DNA of 64,000 nt from Paenibacillus_T sp033239625 (GTDB lineage: Bacteria > Bacillota > Bacilli > Paenibacillales > Paenibacillaceae), in the NCBI RefSeq assembly GCF_033239625.1, contig NZ_BTCK01000007.1, positions 62,001 to 126,000 on the forward strand, given 5' to 3'. Under the pieces are notes generated by a model. The model saw only the letters and a program-made list of their open reading frames with translations. It was not told the DNA's origin and made no database searches. The translations under genes and the position numbers were made by a program. Position 1 is the stretch's first letter. Each line of letters opens with the position of its first letter. This document shows, one piece after another, positions 1 through 9,210 of this stretch.

Positions 1-1
1 T

Positions 2-3000
2 CCGCTGCCGCGCGATGAACATGGCATTGATCTGGCTGCCGTGTTCACGACGATCCGTCATGTCATTATGAATCTATCGCGTTGGGATGTAGTAGAGACA
101 GCTATCATTGGTCTATTCTCGTTCAATCGATTCGTGATGTGGAACGATATTCGCAGTCGGGCGGAGGATCTGGCCAAGAACAAAGTCGTGGCCAGTCTCA
201 TCGGAGGCCGGCTCAACTGGACGCCTGAGGACGCATTCCCGCAAGCGGCGGAGCTCGATCAGCGCTATGCACCCGATCAACTGATGCTGCCGATCAGCGC
301 CGATTCCTCGCAGATTGCAGCAATCAGCGCGGCGAACGCGGGACAGAGCTTCGTCCTGCACGGCCCGCCGGGAACAGGGAAGTCGCAGACGATTACGAAT
401 ATGATTGCTTCTGCTCTTGCAGGAGGGAAGACGGTCTTGTTCGTTGCGGAGAAAATGGCCGCGCTCAGCGTCGTGCAAAGCCGCCTAGAAGCGATCGGCC
501 TTGGCCCATTCTGCTTGGAGCTGCATTCGAACAAGAGTACGAAGAAGGCGGTATTGGAGCAACTGCGCTTGTCGCTGGAGGCTGCTCATCAAGCCTCGCC
601 AGAAGAGTGGAAGCAGGAAGCCGCGCGGCTGGCTAAGGCCAGAAGCGAGCTTAACGCCTATGTGGATGCGCTGCACCGCCGATATGATTTTGGCGCGACG
701 CTTTATGAAGCGATCGGCCATTACGGCCGAGTGAAGTCGGCTGCTTCAATCAAACCGATCGATCCAGCTGTCGCAGGTGGGATGACACGCGAGCAGTGGC
801 TGAATTGGGACAGCTGCGTGAAGGAGCTTCGCATTGCAGGCGAAGCGGCGGGCCATCCGTTCGGTAACGCATGGACAGATGCCGCATGCAGCATTTATAC
901 ACCTTCGATGCGATCGCAGGTGGTGGAATGGCTTACGGCGTATGCGAACACGCTGGCAGAGCTTCGCCTTGCCTATGCGGACCTAACCGAGTGGCTGGGA
1001 TATACGCACCTCGATCCAACAGAGCGCGAATTCACTCTGTTAGCAGATGTCGCGGAGTGTTTGCGCTCGATGCCGGCTGCTGCACCGCACAGCCTGCTGC
1101 GTGCACAAGATTGGAGCAGCGCCAGCGAACAGTTAACGAAGGCGATCGAGCAAGGCCGTACCCGTCAGATGTTGCGGGCAGGGCTGCTCTCGCGGTTCTC
1201 CTCGGATGTATTAACGCTGGATGCGTCTTCTGTGCTCGCCGAATGGCGAAGCTCCGAGTTGAAATGGTTCCTGCCTAAGCTGTTCAAGCAGAATCGGATC
1301 TTCAAGCTGCTGCGCAAGCTGGCGCTTCCAAGTGGAGGGTTCGCTAAGACCGATGTCGCGCAAGTATTAACGCAAGTCGTTCAGTACCAAGAGGCATCGG
1401 CTGCAATCAAACAGCTGGAGTCCGCGACAGCGCCTCTTCTTGGCTCCCTATGGAACAACGGGGAAGCGGATTGGGAAGGCGTTCAGCAGCTGAATGAGTG
1501 GGGCGGCAGACTGCAGCAGTCGCTCTTGCGTTTATATCAAGATACGGCACAGGCCAATCTGGCCGCTGTTAGATTAGCAGATCAGCTGGCAGGTGGAGCG
1601 GATACGTTCCTGAGACAGCGGGGTTCTTCCTGCGACAAGCTCGTGAGCGTTAATCGTGAACGGGCGAAGCTTGAGCAGCAGCTGTCGGAGCTGCTCAAGC
1701 TGGACTGGACGAAGATTGATGCGAAGCGGGGCGGTCAGCTCTGGCTGGATTATCGTGCGGGAATGACAGCGCAGTGGAGCGGAGCGGTTGACGATCTGCG
1801 CGAATGGTGCAGCTGGCGTCTCGTTCGGGATCGGGCGGAGCAAGCGGGGCTGTCCATGGTCGTTCAAGCCTATGAGGCTGGCGAGCTGCAGCATGAGGAT
1901 GTCGTGCCTGCGTTCCAGCGTGCGTGGTGGCAGGCGGTTATTCATTATATTGTCGGAACGGATCAGCAGCTGGCTTCATTCTCAGGGCGGTTATTTGAGG
2001 AGAAAATCAGAGCCTTCCGCGAGATCGACAACCGCTTCGAGCAGCTGACGAGGCAGGAGATTGCTGCGCGTTTGGCTGCGAATGTACCGCCACTGAGCAG
2101 CGCGGCGGCTTCGAGCTCCGAGGCAGGCATTCTGCTTCGGGCGATTCGGAGCGGCGGCAGAGGGCTGTCGCTGCGCAAGCTGTTCGAGCAGATTCCGAAT
2201 CTATTGAATCGGTTATGCCCTTGTGTGCTGATGAGCCCGATGTCAGTCGCTCAGTTCCTCGATCCGAAGTACGCGCCGTTCGACCTTGTCGTATTCGACG
2301 AAGCTTCGCAGATGCCGACGAGCGAGGCCGTTGGTGCAATGGCAAGAGGCCGCAATGTCGTGGTCGTAGGCGATCCCAAGCAGCTGCCGCCGACAAGCTT
2401 CTTCTCCGCGCAGACGAGCGAAGAGGATGCAGCCGATACGGCGGTGCCGGAAGATCTGGAGAGCATTCTTGATGACTGCCTTGCACTGGGGATGCCGCAG
2501 GAGCATCTGCTCTGGCACTATCGGAGCCGGCATGAGAGTCTGATTGCATTCAGCAACCGGTATTTCTATGAGAATAAGCTGCTTACATTCCCGTCTCCGC
2601 ATGAACGCAGATCGAATGTGCAGTGGCATCCGGTTGAAGGCTACTATGACCGCGGCAGAACGAAGCAGAACCGGGCGGAAGCCGAACAGGTCGTCGCAGA
2701 CATAGTCCGCAGACTACGCAGCACGGATTCGCCGAAGCATAGCATCGGCGTCGTAACGTTCAATTCGATTCAGCAAGGGCTGATCGAGGATCTGCTCGAC
2801 GATGCATTCCGACAGGATCATGAATTGGAGCAGCTGGCGTCGCAGTTGAAAGAACCAATTTTCGTCAAAAATCTAGAAAACGTCCAAGGGGACGAACGAG
2901 ATGTCATCCTCTTCTCGATCGGTTACGGACCGGATGCGAGCGGCAAAGTGGTGCTGAACTTCGGGCCGCTCAACCGCGAAGGCGGCTGGCGACGGTTGAA

Positions 3001-4270
3001 CGTCGCGGTATCTCGGGCGAGACATGAGATGCATGTCTACTCTACGCTTCGGGCGGACCAGCTGGACGTATCCAGAACGCAGTCCCAAGGTGTCGCCATG
3101 CTGCGATCATTCCTGGAATATGCGGAGAGAGGTCATACGGCACTCGGCATCCAGGCCGATCAACTGACGACCCGTCAGATGGGCTTCGAGGCGCAGATCG
3201 CAGAGCAGCTAAGGGAACGAGGTTACAGGGTGGATCTGCATGTCGGCACTTCGGGCTATCGAATGGACTTGGCGGTTGTTGATCCAACCGATCCAGGGCA
3301 TTACGTACTAGCGGTTCTGACTGATGGCATGAGCTATCGCGAAGGGGCGACGGCGAGGGACCGTGAGGTGCTGCGCGAGCAGGTGCTTCGCCAGCTCGGC
3401 TGGCGGATTCACCGCGTATGGTCGCTGGACTGGCTGGACAATCCGGGCAAGGTGATTGGACAGATTGTGGATGCAATCCAAGCCGCACAGACGGAGGAAC
3501 GTTCGTCGGAGAGCAAGCTGAAGAAGGATTCTGCCTACGCAGCTATCTTGGATAAGCTCCCACGGCAACCCGTTGTCGGCGAGATAGAGACAGAGGTAAA
3601 ACCACCACCAGCGCCTTCGTCATCAGCAACTTCGAAGACAGCTAACGTTTCATCGACCGCTAGTCAGATCAGCGCTGCGGCGGGACATGTCGGCAGTCAG
3701 CAGTCATGGCGGATGCCGTATAAGTCCGTGACACTCGGCCGAGTATCGCTGCCTGCGGAAGAGATCTACAACCCGATTAATGCAAGAACGATTCGCAAGC
3801 AGATCCAGCAAGTCATTCAAGGCGAAGGACCGATCAGCCGATCGCTGCTGGTGAAGCGGGTGCTGCAGTCATGGGGCGTGACACGGACAACTTCGCGCGT
3901 GGAGCGGCATTTGGACGAATTGATGCGTGAGCTGGAGCTGCAGACGACGACTTACGAGGAGACGGTGTTCTATTGGCCGCAGGAGGTCGATCCGCAGCGA
4001 TATGAGCATTTCCGTGTTGCAGAGGATGAGCAGGAACGACGAAATGCGGAGGATCTGCCTCCGGACGAGGTTGCCAATGCGCTGAAGGAGCTGTTGTTCA
4101 ATCAAGGCAGTCTGCCGATCGAAGACATGACGCGGGAAACCGTTAGGCTGCTGGGCTACTCCCGTTCAGGCAGCGCGCTAGAGCGTGCGGTGCAGGCGGG
4201 ACTTCAGGTAGCGATCAGCAGGGGCAACGCGGAGATCGAGAACGGGCGGATCAGCTATCGGCGCGGGTAA
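2..4270 (+). CDS. 5'-truncated DUF4011-type SF1 helicase with Vsr-like nuclease and DUF3320 (Hhe-like)
   Basis: The reading frame is open from base 2, so the start lies off-window; a GTG at 41 is internal to the conserved region and is not the real start. Seen: Walker A GPPGTGKS near 362-385, Walker B DEAS at 2297-2308, a VGDPKQLPP motif III, a QGDERD motif and VSRAR (motif VI) near 3008, all typical of superfamily 1 DNA helicases. A restriction-endonuclease-like/Vsr segment follows at about 3180-3480 (GFEAQIAEQLRERGYRVD, then DLAV and a QLGWRIHRVWS strand), and a DUF3320-like C-terminus at about 3750-3960. Family knowledge: the DUF4011-helicase-Vsr-DUF3320 order matches single-gene Hhe antiviral proteins. 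The role in defence is inferred; the missing N-terminus prevents confirmation of DUF4011. No partner gene follows; a terminator does. Confidence 0.85.
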   Translation, partial: PLPRDEHGIDLAAVFTTIRHVIMNLSRWDVVETAIIGLFSFNRFVMWNDIRSRAEDLAKNKVVASLIGGRLNWTPEDAFPQAAELDQRYAPDQLMLPISADSSQIAAISAANAGQSFVLHGPPGTGKSQTITNMIASALAGGKTVLFVAEKMAALSVVQSRLEAIGLGPFCLELHSNKSTKKAVLEQLRLSLEAAHQASPEEWKQEAARLAKARSELNAYVDALHRRYDFGATLYEAIGHYGRVKSAASIKPIDPAVAGGMTREQWLNWDSCVKELRIAGEAAGHPFGNAWTDAACSIYTPSMRSQVVEWLTAYANTLAELRLAYADLTEWLGYTHLDPTEREFTLLADVAECLRSMPAAAPHSLLRAQDWSSASEQLTKAIEQGRTRQMLRAGLLSRFSSDVLTLDASSVLAEWRSSELKWFLPKLFKQNRIFKLLRKLALPSGGFAKTDVAQVLTQVVQYQEASAAIKQLESATAPLLGSLWNNGEADWEGVQQLNEWGGRLQQSLLRLYQDTAQANLAAVRLADQLAGGADTFLRQRGSSCDKLVSVNRERAKLEQQLSELLKLDWTKIDAKRGGQLWLDYRAGMTAQWSGAVDDLREWCSWRLVRDRAEQAGLSMVVQAYEAGELQHEDVVPAFQRAWWQAVIHYIVGTDQQLASFSGRLFEEKIRAFREIDNRFEQLTRQEIAARLAANVPPLSSAAASSSEAGILLRAIRSGGRGLSLRKLFEQIPNLLNRLCPCVLMSPMSVAQFLDPKYAPFDLVVFDEASQMPTSEAVGAMARGRNVVVVGDPKQLPPTSFFSAQTSEEDAADTAVPEDLESILDDCLALGMPQEHLLWHYRSRHESLIAFSNRYFYENKLLTFPSPHERRSNVQWHPVEGYYDRGRTKQNRAEAEQVVADIVRRLRSTDSPKHSIGVVTFNSIQQGLIEDLLDDAFRQDHELEQLASQLKEPIFVKNLENVQGDERDVILFSIGYGPDASGKVVLNFGPLNREGGWRRLNVAVSRARHEMHVYSTLRADQLDVSRTQSQGVAMLRSFLEYAERGHTALGIQADQLTTRQMGFEAQIAEQLRERGYRVDLHVGTSGYRMDLAVVDPTDPGHYVLAVLTDGMSYREGATARDREVLREQVLRQLGWRIHRVWSLDWLDNPGKVIGQIVDAIQAAQTEERSSESKLKKDSAYAAILDKLPRQPVVGEIETEVKPPPAPSSSATSKTANVSSTASQISAAAGHVGSQQSWRMPYKSVTLGRVSLPAEEIYNPINARTIRKQIQQVIQGEGPISRSLLVKRVLQSWGVTRTTSRVERHLDELMRELELQTTTYEETVFYWPQEVDPQRYEHFRVAEDEQERRNAEDLPPDEVANALKELLFNQGSLPIEDMTRETVRLLGYSRSGSALERAVQAGLQVAISRGNAEIENGRISYRRG

Positions 4271-4355
4271 TCTACAGCCGACCTATTGAAACCACTGAGA
4301 TCCAGCAATACGTGAGGTAAGTTGTCTCTCTAAGAGTAAGGAAAGTTGGTTCTCG

Positions 4356-4390
4356 AACACCCCTAGGTGCAAGCATCTGGGGGTGTTTGT
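4356..4390 (+). terminator. Terminator of the helicase gene
   Basis: Left arm 4356-4367 pairs with 4376-4387 (12 pairs including G-U), with an 8-base loop and a short T-rich tail. Confidence 0.6.
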
Positions 4391-4432
4391 CTAGTCGAAT
4401 GGGTCTCGAACAAACGTCAATGTGGATAGATA

Positions 4433-4616
4433 CCTGCAAAAGTGCACCTTTCCAGCGAACAAGTGGACAATTCGCTCCGAAACCTGCACGAATGCAGGCT
4501 TTTGGCTCAAATCATACCCAAGTTAGTCACATTAGACTTAATTCCTGCATTTTCGTAGTTTTGCGATATTACGTACGGACTGGACTACATATTCATGTAC
4601 TTTTGCAGCTTTCGTG
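4433..4616. repeat. Intergenic repeat island 1 (four CCTGCA-core units)
   Basis: The 530-base gap between the helicase and Nudix genes holds no convincing gene. It contains four related units starting at 4433, 4483, 4544 and 4594: CCTGCAAAAGTGCACC, CCTGCACGAATGCAGG, CCTGCATTTTCGTAG and CATGTACTTTTGCAG, each followed by a CTTT-like tail. Spacing is 50, 61, 50. The second unit is a perfect hairpin word. Function unknown; see the cross-island finding. Confidence 0.5.
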
Positions 4617-4800
4617 TAACTCATACCGAGGAGCACGGAGCGCGCTAGTTCTTAATCGCGGTCTTGAGCATCGTTCCCCAGCTTTTTGCCCCCGTATGTG
4701 ATTGCCTGCCCCTGTGTTCCAAACCGTAATCGTGTACAATGAACACATGATGTTTCGTACTAATCCTAACGAGGATTTAATTCACATAAGGAGGAGCAGC

Positions 4801-5202
4801 ATGATTGAAGTAGCGGCTGCCATTATTGAGAATGCAGAGGGCAAGCTGTTGATCGCGAGGCGCAGAGCGGGCAAGTCGCAAGCCGGCATGTGGGAGTTTC
4901 CCGGCGGCAAGATCGAGCCAGGCGAGTCGCCGGAAGGCTGTCTGCGGCGGGAGCTGCGCGAGGAGATGCAGATCGAGGTCGAGCCGTATGCCTACTATGG
5001 CGTGAACGATCATCACTACGGCAGCGCCCATATCCGACTGTTCGCATACCGCGCACGATATGTCAGCGGGGAGATCATTCTGACTGATCATGATGCATAC
5101 CGCTGGGCTGCTGCCGAAGAGCTGCACGCGTACACGTTTGCACCAGCAGATATAAGCTTCGTAGAATCGTTAGCAAGCTCGGGCATACTTAGACAACAAT
5201 AA
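4801..5202 (+). CDS. Nudix hydrolase, MutT/8-oxo-dGTP diphosphatase-like
   Basis: A 133-residue single-domain Nudix protein. The Nudix box is complete at about residues 36-58 (GGKIEPGESPEGCLRRELRE, then EMQIEV), supplying the metal-binding glutamates. Opening strands of the form VAAAIIENAEGKLLIARR and the short length fit the MutT/CTP pyrophosphohydrolase group that removes damaged or unwanted nucleotides in the cytoplasm. The ATG at 4801 is chosen because it follows a good ribosome binding site (AAGGAGGAG); upstream in-frame codons lack one. The MBL gene begins 24 bases downstream, so the two may be cotranscribed. Exact substrate cannot be read from sequence. Confidence 0.88.
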   Translation: MIEVAAAIIENAEGKLLIARRRAGKSQAGMWEFPGGKIEPGESPEGCLRRELREEMQIEVEPYAYYGVNDHHYGSAHIRLFAYRARYVSGEIILTDHDAYRWAAAEELHAYTFAPADISFVESLASSGILRQQ

Positions 5203-5226
5203 AACGCAAAGGCAGGAGACACGCAC

Positions 5227-6333
5227 GTGATCCCATTATTACTTATTATCGTTGCCGTTATCGTTATCGCCGCACTCATCCTCCGCTACTATCCGCCGCT
5301 CGGCGCCCGCGCCTCGAAGGAGAAGCGGCTGCGGTTCGAGCAGTCACCCCAATACGACAAGCAGAAGCGGAAGTTCGTCAATCAAATCCCAACCAGCATG
5401 TCGATGAATGCGAAGGAAGGCACCGATCTGCTGAAGCAATACATCAAGGGTAATCCGCGCAAAAGGCCGCCGAAGCCGCTTCAACTGGCTCCGCTCCGCC
5501 TGCATGCAACCGAGAACAAGAGCAGCGAGCCGAAGGTGACATGGTTCGGCCATTCGGCCGCGCTGCTCGAGCTGGACGGGGTCATGCTGTTGCTGGACCC
5601 GATGCTGGGACGTGCGCCGTCTCCCGTGCCGTTCATCGGCGGCAAGCGCTACAGCGAGCCAATGTCAGGCGTCATCGACTCGCTCCCGGCCATCGATGCG
5701 ATCATCATGTCGCATGACCATTATGATCATCTTGATTATGGCTCGATCCAGCGGCTGAAGGGCAAGGTCGGCCATTTCATCGTGCCGCTTGGCGTAGGCA
5801 GCCATTTCGAGCGCTGGGGCATTAGTCCGGATCGCATCCATGAGTTTGATTGGTGGAGCGAGTATACGTTCCGCGGGCTGGCGCTGGCCTGCACGCCAGC
5901 GCGGCATTTCTCGGGGCGGAGTGTGAACGACCGCAATTCCACGCTTTGGTGTTCGTGGGTCATCAAGGGGCAAGGAGCAAGCGTGTTCTTCAGCGGCGAC
6001 AGCGGGTACGGGCCCCATTTTGCCGAGATCGGGAAGAAGTATGGTCCGTTCGATCTGACGCTGATGGAGTGCGGGCAGTATAACGAGCGTTGGGCGGCGA
6101 TTCATATGATGCCGGAGCAGACGGTGCAGGCGCATCTCGATGTGCAGGGCAGCGTGCTGATTCCGATTCACTGGGCAGGCTTCACGCTGGCGCTGCATGA
6201 TTGGACCGATCCAGTCGAACGTGCGGTTCGCAGCGCGAAGGAGCGGGACGTGCAAATATGCACACCGAGAATTGGACAGACCGTCCGAATAAACGCGGAT
6301 TCGTATCCAAACTCCCCGTGGTGGAAGGAATAA
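5227..6333 (+). CDS. Membrane-anchored metallo-beta-lactamase-fold hydrolase (NAPE-PLD/UlaG-like)
   Basis: 368 residues. An N-terminal hydrophobic segment (about residues 2-19) serves as a membrane anchor. The catalytic domain carries the metal-binding motif SHDHYDHLD near residue 163, preceded by WFGHSAALLELDG and LLLDPMLG, with later ligands in FFSGDSGY and an HWAGF motif near the C-terminus. This arrangement is that of the MBL-fold family related to N-acyl-phosphatidylethanolamine phospholipase D. The GTG start follows GGCAGGAG. Substrate is unknown; membrane lipid is possible but inferred from family only. Probably cotranscribed with the upstream Nudix gene. Confidence 0.85.
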   Translation: MIPLLLIIVAVIVIAALILRYYPPLGARASKEKRLRFEQSPQYDKQKRKFVNQIPTSMSMNAKEGTDLLKQYIKGNPRKRPPKPLQLAPLRLHATENKSSEPKVTWFGHSAALLELDGVMLLLDPMLGRAPSPVPFIGGKRYSEPMSGVIDSLPAIDAIIMSHDHYDHLDYGSIQRLKGKVGHFIVPLGVGSHFERWGISPDRIHEFDWWSEYTFRGLALACTPARHFSGRSVNDRNSTLWCSWVIKGQGASVFFSGDSGYGPHFAEIGKKYGPFDLTLMECGQYNERWAAIHMMPEQTVQAHLDVQGSVLIPIHWAGFTLALHDWTDPVERAVRSAKERDVQICTPRIGQTVRINADSYPNSPWWKE

Positions 6334-6464
6334 CGCCATTTTGCTCGACCGCATGCGGTGGGATTTAAAAAAATAAATTTATTTTTCGCCATCACAACTC
6401 GACAAGTCCTGTACAAGCTTTGCGATATACTTTCTCTTATGCAATGGAAGAAAGGAGTTAGAGC

Positions 6465-6659
6465 ATGGGTAACGATTCCTTAGACTCAGGGCAAATCCCT
6501 CCTGAGGGGGACGAGCTCTATCAGTTGATCAGAGAAGGTACAATTCTAATGCTTGTGATGCGAAGCGGTAACTATGAGCCAGAACGGGAAATAAAGTTGG
6601 AGGACAATGAAGAGGAATTTAGACGAATCCTCGAGACTTACAAGTTAATTAATAAATAA
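6465..6659 (+). CDS. Small hypothetical protein (64 aa)
   Basis: A 64-residue acidic protein with a strong ribosome binding site (GAAAGGAG) 8 bases before its ATG and a good terminator just after it, so it is very likely a real monocistronic gene. The centre (ELYQLIREGTILMLVMRSG) is hydrophobic but too short and broken for a clear membrane span; the C-terminus looks helical and charged (EEEFRRILETYKLINK). I do not recognise the family. Confidence 0.7.
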   Translation: MGNDSLDSGQIPPEGDELYQLIREGTILMLVMRSGNYEPEREIKLEDNEEEFRRILETYKLINK

Positions 6660-6673
6660 TTTGAACCAAATAG

Positions 6674-6710
6674 AATTCCTCGTCCCTGATGGGACGAGGA
6701 AGGAATTTTA
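6674..6710 (+). terminator. Terminator of the 64-aa gene
   Basis: TTCCTCGTCCC (6676-6686) pairs with GGGACGAGGAA (6691-6701) over a TGAT loop, followed by a T-containing tail. It may also serve the converging small gene on the minus strand. Confidence 0.8.
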
Positions 6711-6779
6711 TATATTCTTTCGAAGTACCTATTTAACAGAACCAACATAACAGATATGATGGAATCAAGGTTTAGGCAT

Positions 6780-6944
6780 TTATTTGATAAGGATCAAAGA
6801 TCTGGGTCGGTATAAATCTTCATAATCGAATAAATCACTGATGCAATCCTCGCAAACATGGGTTTCTCGATCATTCTTAGTTGTCCGGATGCAAATCATG
6901 TTGCGTCTGCAGCGGTCGCATTGACTGTGTAGAATAGTGAGCAT
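6780..6944 (-). CDS. 54-aa zinc-ribbon-like protein
   Basis: Read directly on the minus strand: an ATG at 6944-6942 preceded by AGGAGTTGGTAGAAACG, then 54 sense codons and a TAA at 6780-6782. The product has C9, C12, C18, C31 and C34 in a CDRC...CEDC arrangement, i.e. two CxxC knuckles 18 residues apart, consistent with one zinc-binding ribbon. It is divergent from the XRE regulator gene at 7066 and shares its upstream region, so the two may be coregulated. No family recognised; the role as a small regulatory or adaptor protein is speculative. Confidence 0.65.
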   Translation of the reverse strand: MLTILHSQCDRCRRNMICIRTTKNDRETHVCEDCISDLFDYEDLYRPRSLILIK

Positions 6945-7065
6945 CGTTTCTACCAACTCCTAATATCTAAGAATAAAATGAACACTTTAGTAGAATAATG
7001 GATTAGATTCTAAGAGTCAACGGGTGTAAATTGTCTAATTTTAGCAAGAAAAAGGAGGCGCGTTC

Positions 7066-7419
7066 GTGAAAATTGCGGAGCGACTAAAATATGCAAGAAC
7101 GAAGAAAGAAGTAACGCAAGTAGAAGTTCAACTAGCAACTCAAATTCATGCCAAAACATTAAGCGGATATGAGAATGGCGTCAGCGAGCCTGATTTGGAA
7201 ACGATAAAGAAATTAGCTATGTTTTATCATGTGACCGTGGATTGGCTGTTAAGCGATAACGATTCGGATCATTCGATAAACGAACCTATTTATATTGAAT
7301 TAAATGAATATGAACCTGTTAATTCGCAAGCTATTATATTGGTGAATGGGGAACCTGTAACGAAGAAAGAGCTAGATTATATACTCGTAGGCGTATCCAC
7401 CATACGGAGTATGGGATAA
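7066..7419 (+). CDS. XRE-family helix-turn-helix regulator (117 aa)
   Basis: Residues 1-65 form a Cro/C1-type HTH: ERLKYARTKKEVTQVEVQ, then AKTLSGYENGVSEPDL and a KLAMFYHVTVDWLL closing helix. The C-terminal 50 residues are an unrecognised acidic extension, perhaps for dimerisation or ligand sensing. GTG start after AAAGGAGG (7050-7057). Divergent from the 54-aa zinc-ribbon gene, which is a plausible target. The size and layout resemble SinR/phage-repressor-like proteins, but no specific orthologue is claimed. Confidence 0.85.
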   Translation: MKIAERLKYARTKKEVTQVEVQLATQIHAKTLSGYENGVSEPDLETIKKLAMFYHVTVDWLLSDNDSDHSINEPIYIELNEYEPVNSQAIILVNGEPVTKKELDYILVGVSTIRSMG

Positions 7420-7562
7420 GTTTATTTAATTATTCTTAATGAATTTAATAGATAGTGAGCTTCTATATTAAAAAGTTGAATAGTCCTGCATGCAGAAGCA
7501 AACGATGGTGCACTTGAATGCGAAGCAATAAAGATAACGATAACGAGCCATACAATTTCACA

Positions 7563-7595
7563 AAGCGCCGTCCTCCGGGACGGCGCTTCTGCTTC
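7563..7595 (+). terminator. Terminator in the XRE-DUF1801 gap
   Basis: AAGCGCCGTCC pairs with GGACGGCGCTT, followed by a C/T-rich tail. The 140 bases between the regulator stop and this hairpin hold no supported gene. Confidence 0.65.
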
Positions 7596-7661
7596 TTGTC
7601 GTGCTATACTGGGGATAATAGCTAATAACGGACAGGTCAGTATGGATTCGAGGAGGCACAT

Positions 7662-8060
7662 ATGGCAGCGTCATTCACAACGACAGATGAATATATCGCA
7701 AGCTTCGCGCCGGACATTCAGCAGAAGCTGCAGTCGATCAGAAGTTTGATCAAAGAGCTTGTACCGGAGGAGACGGTTGAGAAAATCAGCTACGCGATGC
7801 CGGCTTATGCCCTGCACGGCAACCTCGTCTTCTTCGCCGCATTCAAGAATCACATCGGTTTCTACCCGAGCGGCAGCGGCATTAAGGCATTCGAGCATGA
7901 GCTGACCGGGCTGCAATGGTCCAAGGGCGCCATTCAATTCCCGCTGGACAAGCCGATTCCTTATGATCTGATCAGCCGAATCGTGAAGTTCCGAGTCGCT
8001 GAGAACCGCGAGAAGGCGGAAGCGAAGAAGCTGGCGAAGAAGGTCGCGAAGAAATCGTAG
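7662..8060 (+). CDS. DUF1801 (YdhG/Fra-like iron chaperone) family protein
   Basis: 132 residues. The DUF1801 pattern is clear: an N-terminal helix of the form EYIASFAPDIQQKLQSIRSL, ISYAMPAY, a GNLVFFAAFKNHIGFYPSG strand pair, then GAIQFPLDKPIPYDLI. This is the full length of the family, which includes the Bacillus frataxin-like protein YdhG. The C-terminus is a lysine-rich tail (KKLAKKVAKKS). ATG start with GAGGAGG 6 bases upstream. Iron delivery is known for one member; the role here is inferred. Confidence 0.82.
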   Translation: MAASFTTTDEYIASFAPDIQQKLQSIRSLIKELVPEETVEKISYAMPAYALHGNLVFFAAFKNHIGFYPSGSGIKAFEHELTGLQWSKGAIQFPLDKPIPYDLISRIVKFRVAENREKAEAKKLAKKVAKKS

Positions 8061-8110
8061 CTGATTGCTTTGCGCACTCCACCTATGAGCGTCATCAGCA
8101 AGACACGAGA

Positions 8111-8148
8111 AAATGCCTGCAAGCCTGCAGGCATTTTTGTTGTTTTTA
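8111..8148. terminator. Bidirectional terminator
   Basis: AAATGCCTGC and GCAGGCATTT pair around a 6-base loop with T runs on the plus side; it separates the converging DUF1801 and DUF2935 genes. Confidence 0.75.
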
Positions 8149-8170
8149 CACCTATTCGTATGCACCTATA

Positions 8171-8986
8171 TTAATCAAAACGTGCAGTCGGCATCGGTTT
8201 GCCGGTCAGCGCATTGTCGAACATATCGATAATGAACAGGAACCTCTCTGCCTCGCGGAATACGTGATCTGCCAGCAGCGGATGGATAATGCTCTTGATC
8301 CGGCAGGCCTCGATGAGATCGCGAGCTGTTTTCTTGAAGTCGCGCAGCGATTTGACAGAGACCCGGTTCTGATCAAGGAATTGATCAAGCAGCGGCACGG
8401 TCTGCGATTGCGGACGCATATGATCCAAGTCTTGTGCCTGGAATAGCAGTTTGTCGAAATCATCACTGAACTGCCGTGCCTGATCGACGAGCTTCCGCTC
8501 CGAAGGGTCGAGCAAGTGTCCAATGAACTTCGCGTGGTCAGCCATGATTTTGAGGAAGAAGACGTTCTCATTAATGATGGCATCCGGCAAAGGATCCAGC
8601 TTGCCTGCGTTAAGCTGTTCGAGGCGAGTTCTGAAGTAGAAGGCTTCCCGGCTCGTATGATCGACCAGCAAAGGGAAATTGTTGGCTCCAGGAAGCTTGC
8701 ATGTCAGAATTAGACCGAGTATTTTGCGTTTGAAAACCCAAATGTGTGACGCAGCGTTATGCACTTCTACATTGAACTGTTGGATCGTCTGCGGGTCGGT
8801 CGCAGCGGTATACGAGTTAGCTTTGTTCTCGATCGCCTCGAATAAGGAGTAGAATTGATTCGCCTCATTAATCAGCTGTGTGTCCTCACATCGGAAACCA
8901 AGCTTTAGAAATAAGGAATGCTCTTTCATGATGCGAGACCAGAATCTGATTTCATCTAAAGATCGAGTGACGAATGCATTCGACAC
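8171..8986 (-). CDS. DUF2935 family protein
   Basis: 271 residues, almost wholly helical, with two similar halves that each start with an EIRFWSRIMKEHSLFLKLGF-type or ENVFFLKIMADHAKFIGHLL-type helix carrying conserved E and H residues. This matches DUF2935, a Firmicutes family with a duplicated ferritin-like four-helix layout; metal binding is therefore plausible but unproven. The GTG start at 8986 has GAGGAGGGG upstream. It is divergent from the chemoreceptor gene. Function unknown. Confidence 0.8.
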   Translation of the reverse strand: MSNAFVTRSLDEIRFWSRIMKEHSLFLKLGFRCEDTQLINEANQFYSLFEAIENKANSYTAATDPQTIQQFNVEVHNAASHIWVFKRKILGLILTCKLPGANNFPLLVDHTSREAFYFRTRLEQLNAGKLDPLPDAIINENVFFLKIMADHAKFIGHLLDPSERKLVDQARQFSDDFDKLLFQAQDLDHMRPQSQTVPLLDQFLDQNRVSVKSLRDFKKTARDLIEACRIKSIIHPLLADHVFREAERFLFIIDMFDNALTGKPMPTARFD

Positions 8987-9210
8987 TTTATCCCCTCCTC
9001 ATTATAAAGGCCCAGTAGATATGTATAGACGGCTTGAAGAGACTTATGTCTGTTGGCTGGAAACCGCTCTATTACCCTCCTGAATAGTGGGGTCCGCAGT
9101 ATTCGTCTGTTGTGTTTATCTAACATTTATCAAACATTTACGCCTCATTTTTATTAATACTTCTCCTGTAAAATAAATCCTCGAGATTGTTCTACAGTGG
9201 AGGTAAAGTA

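Noticed and set aside
4387..4701. 104-codon open frame between the helicase and Nudix genes
   Set aside because: No ribosome binding site, composition unlike a protein, and it is built largely from the CCTGCA repeat units.
4702..4800. Longer start for the first Nudix gene
   Set aside because: No ribosome binding site and not part of the Nudix fold; the ATG at 4801 has AAGGAGGAG.
6369..6386. AT-only palindrome AAAAATAAATTTATTTTT upstream of the 64-aa gene
   Set aside because: May be a terminator or operator, but an AT-only palindrome is too easily found by chance to claim.
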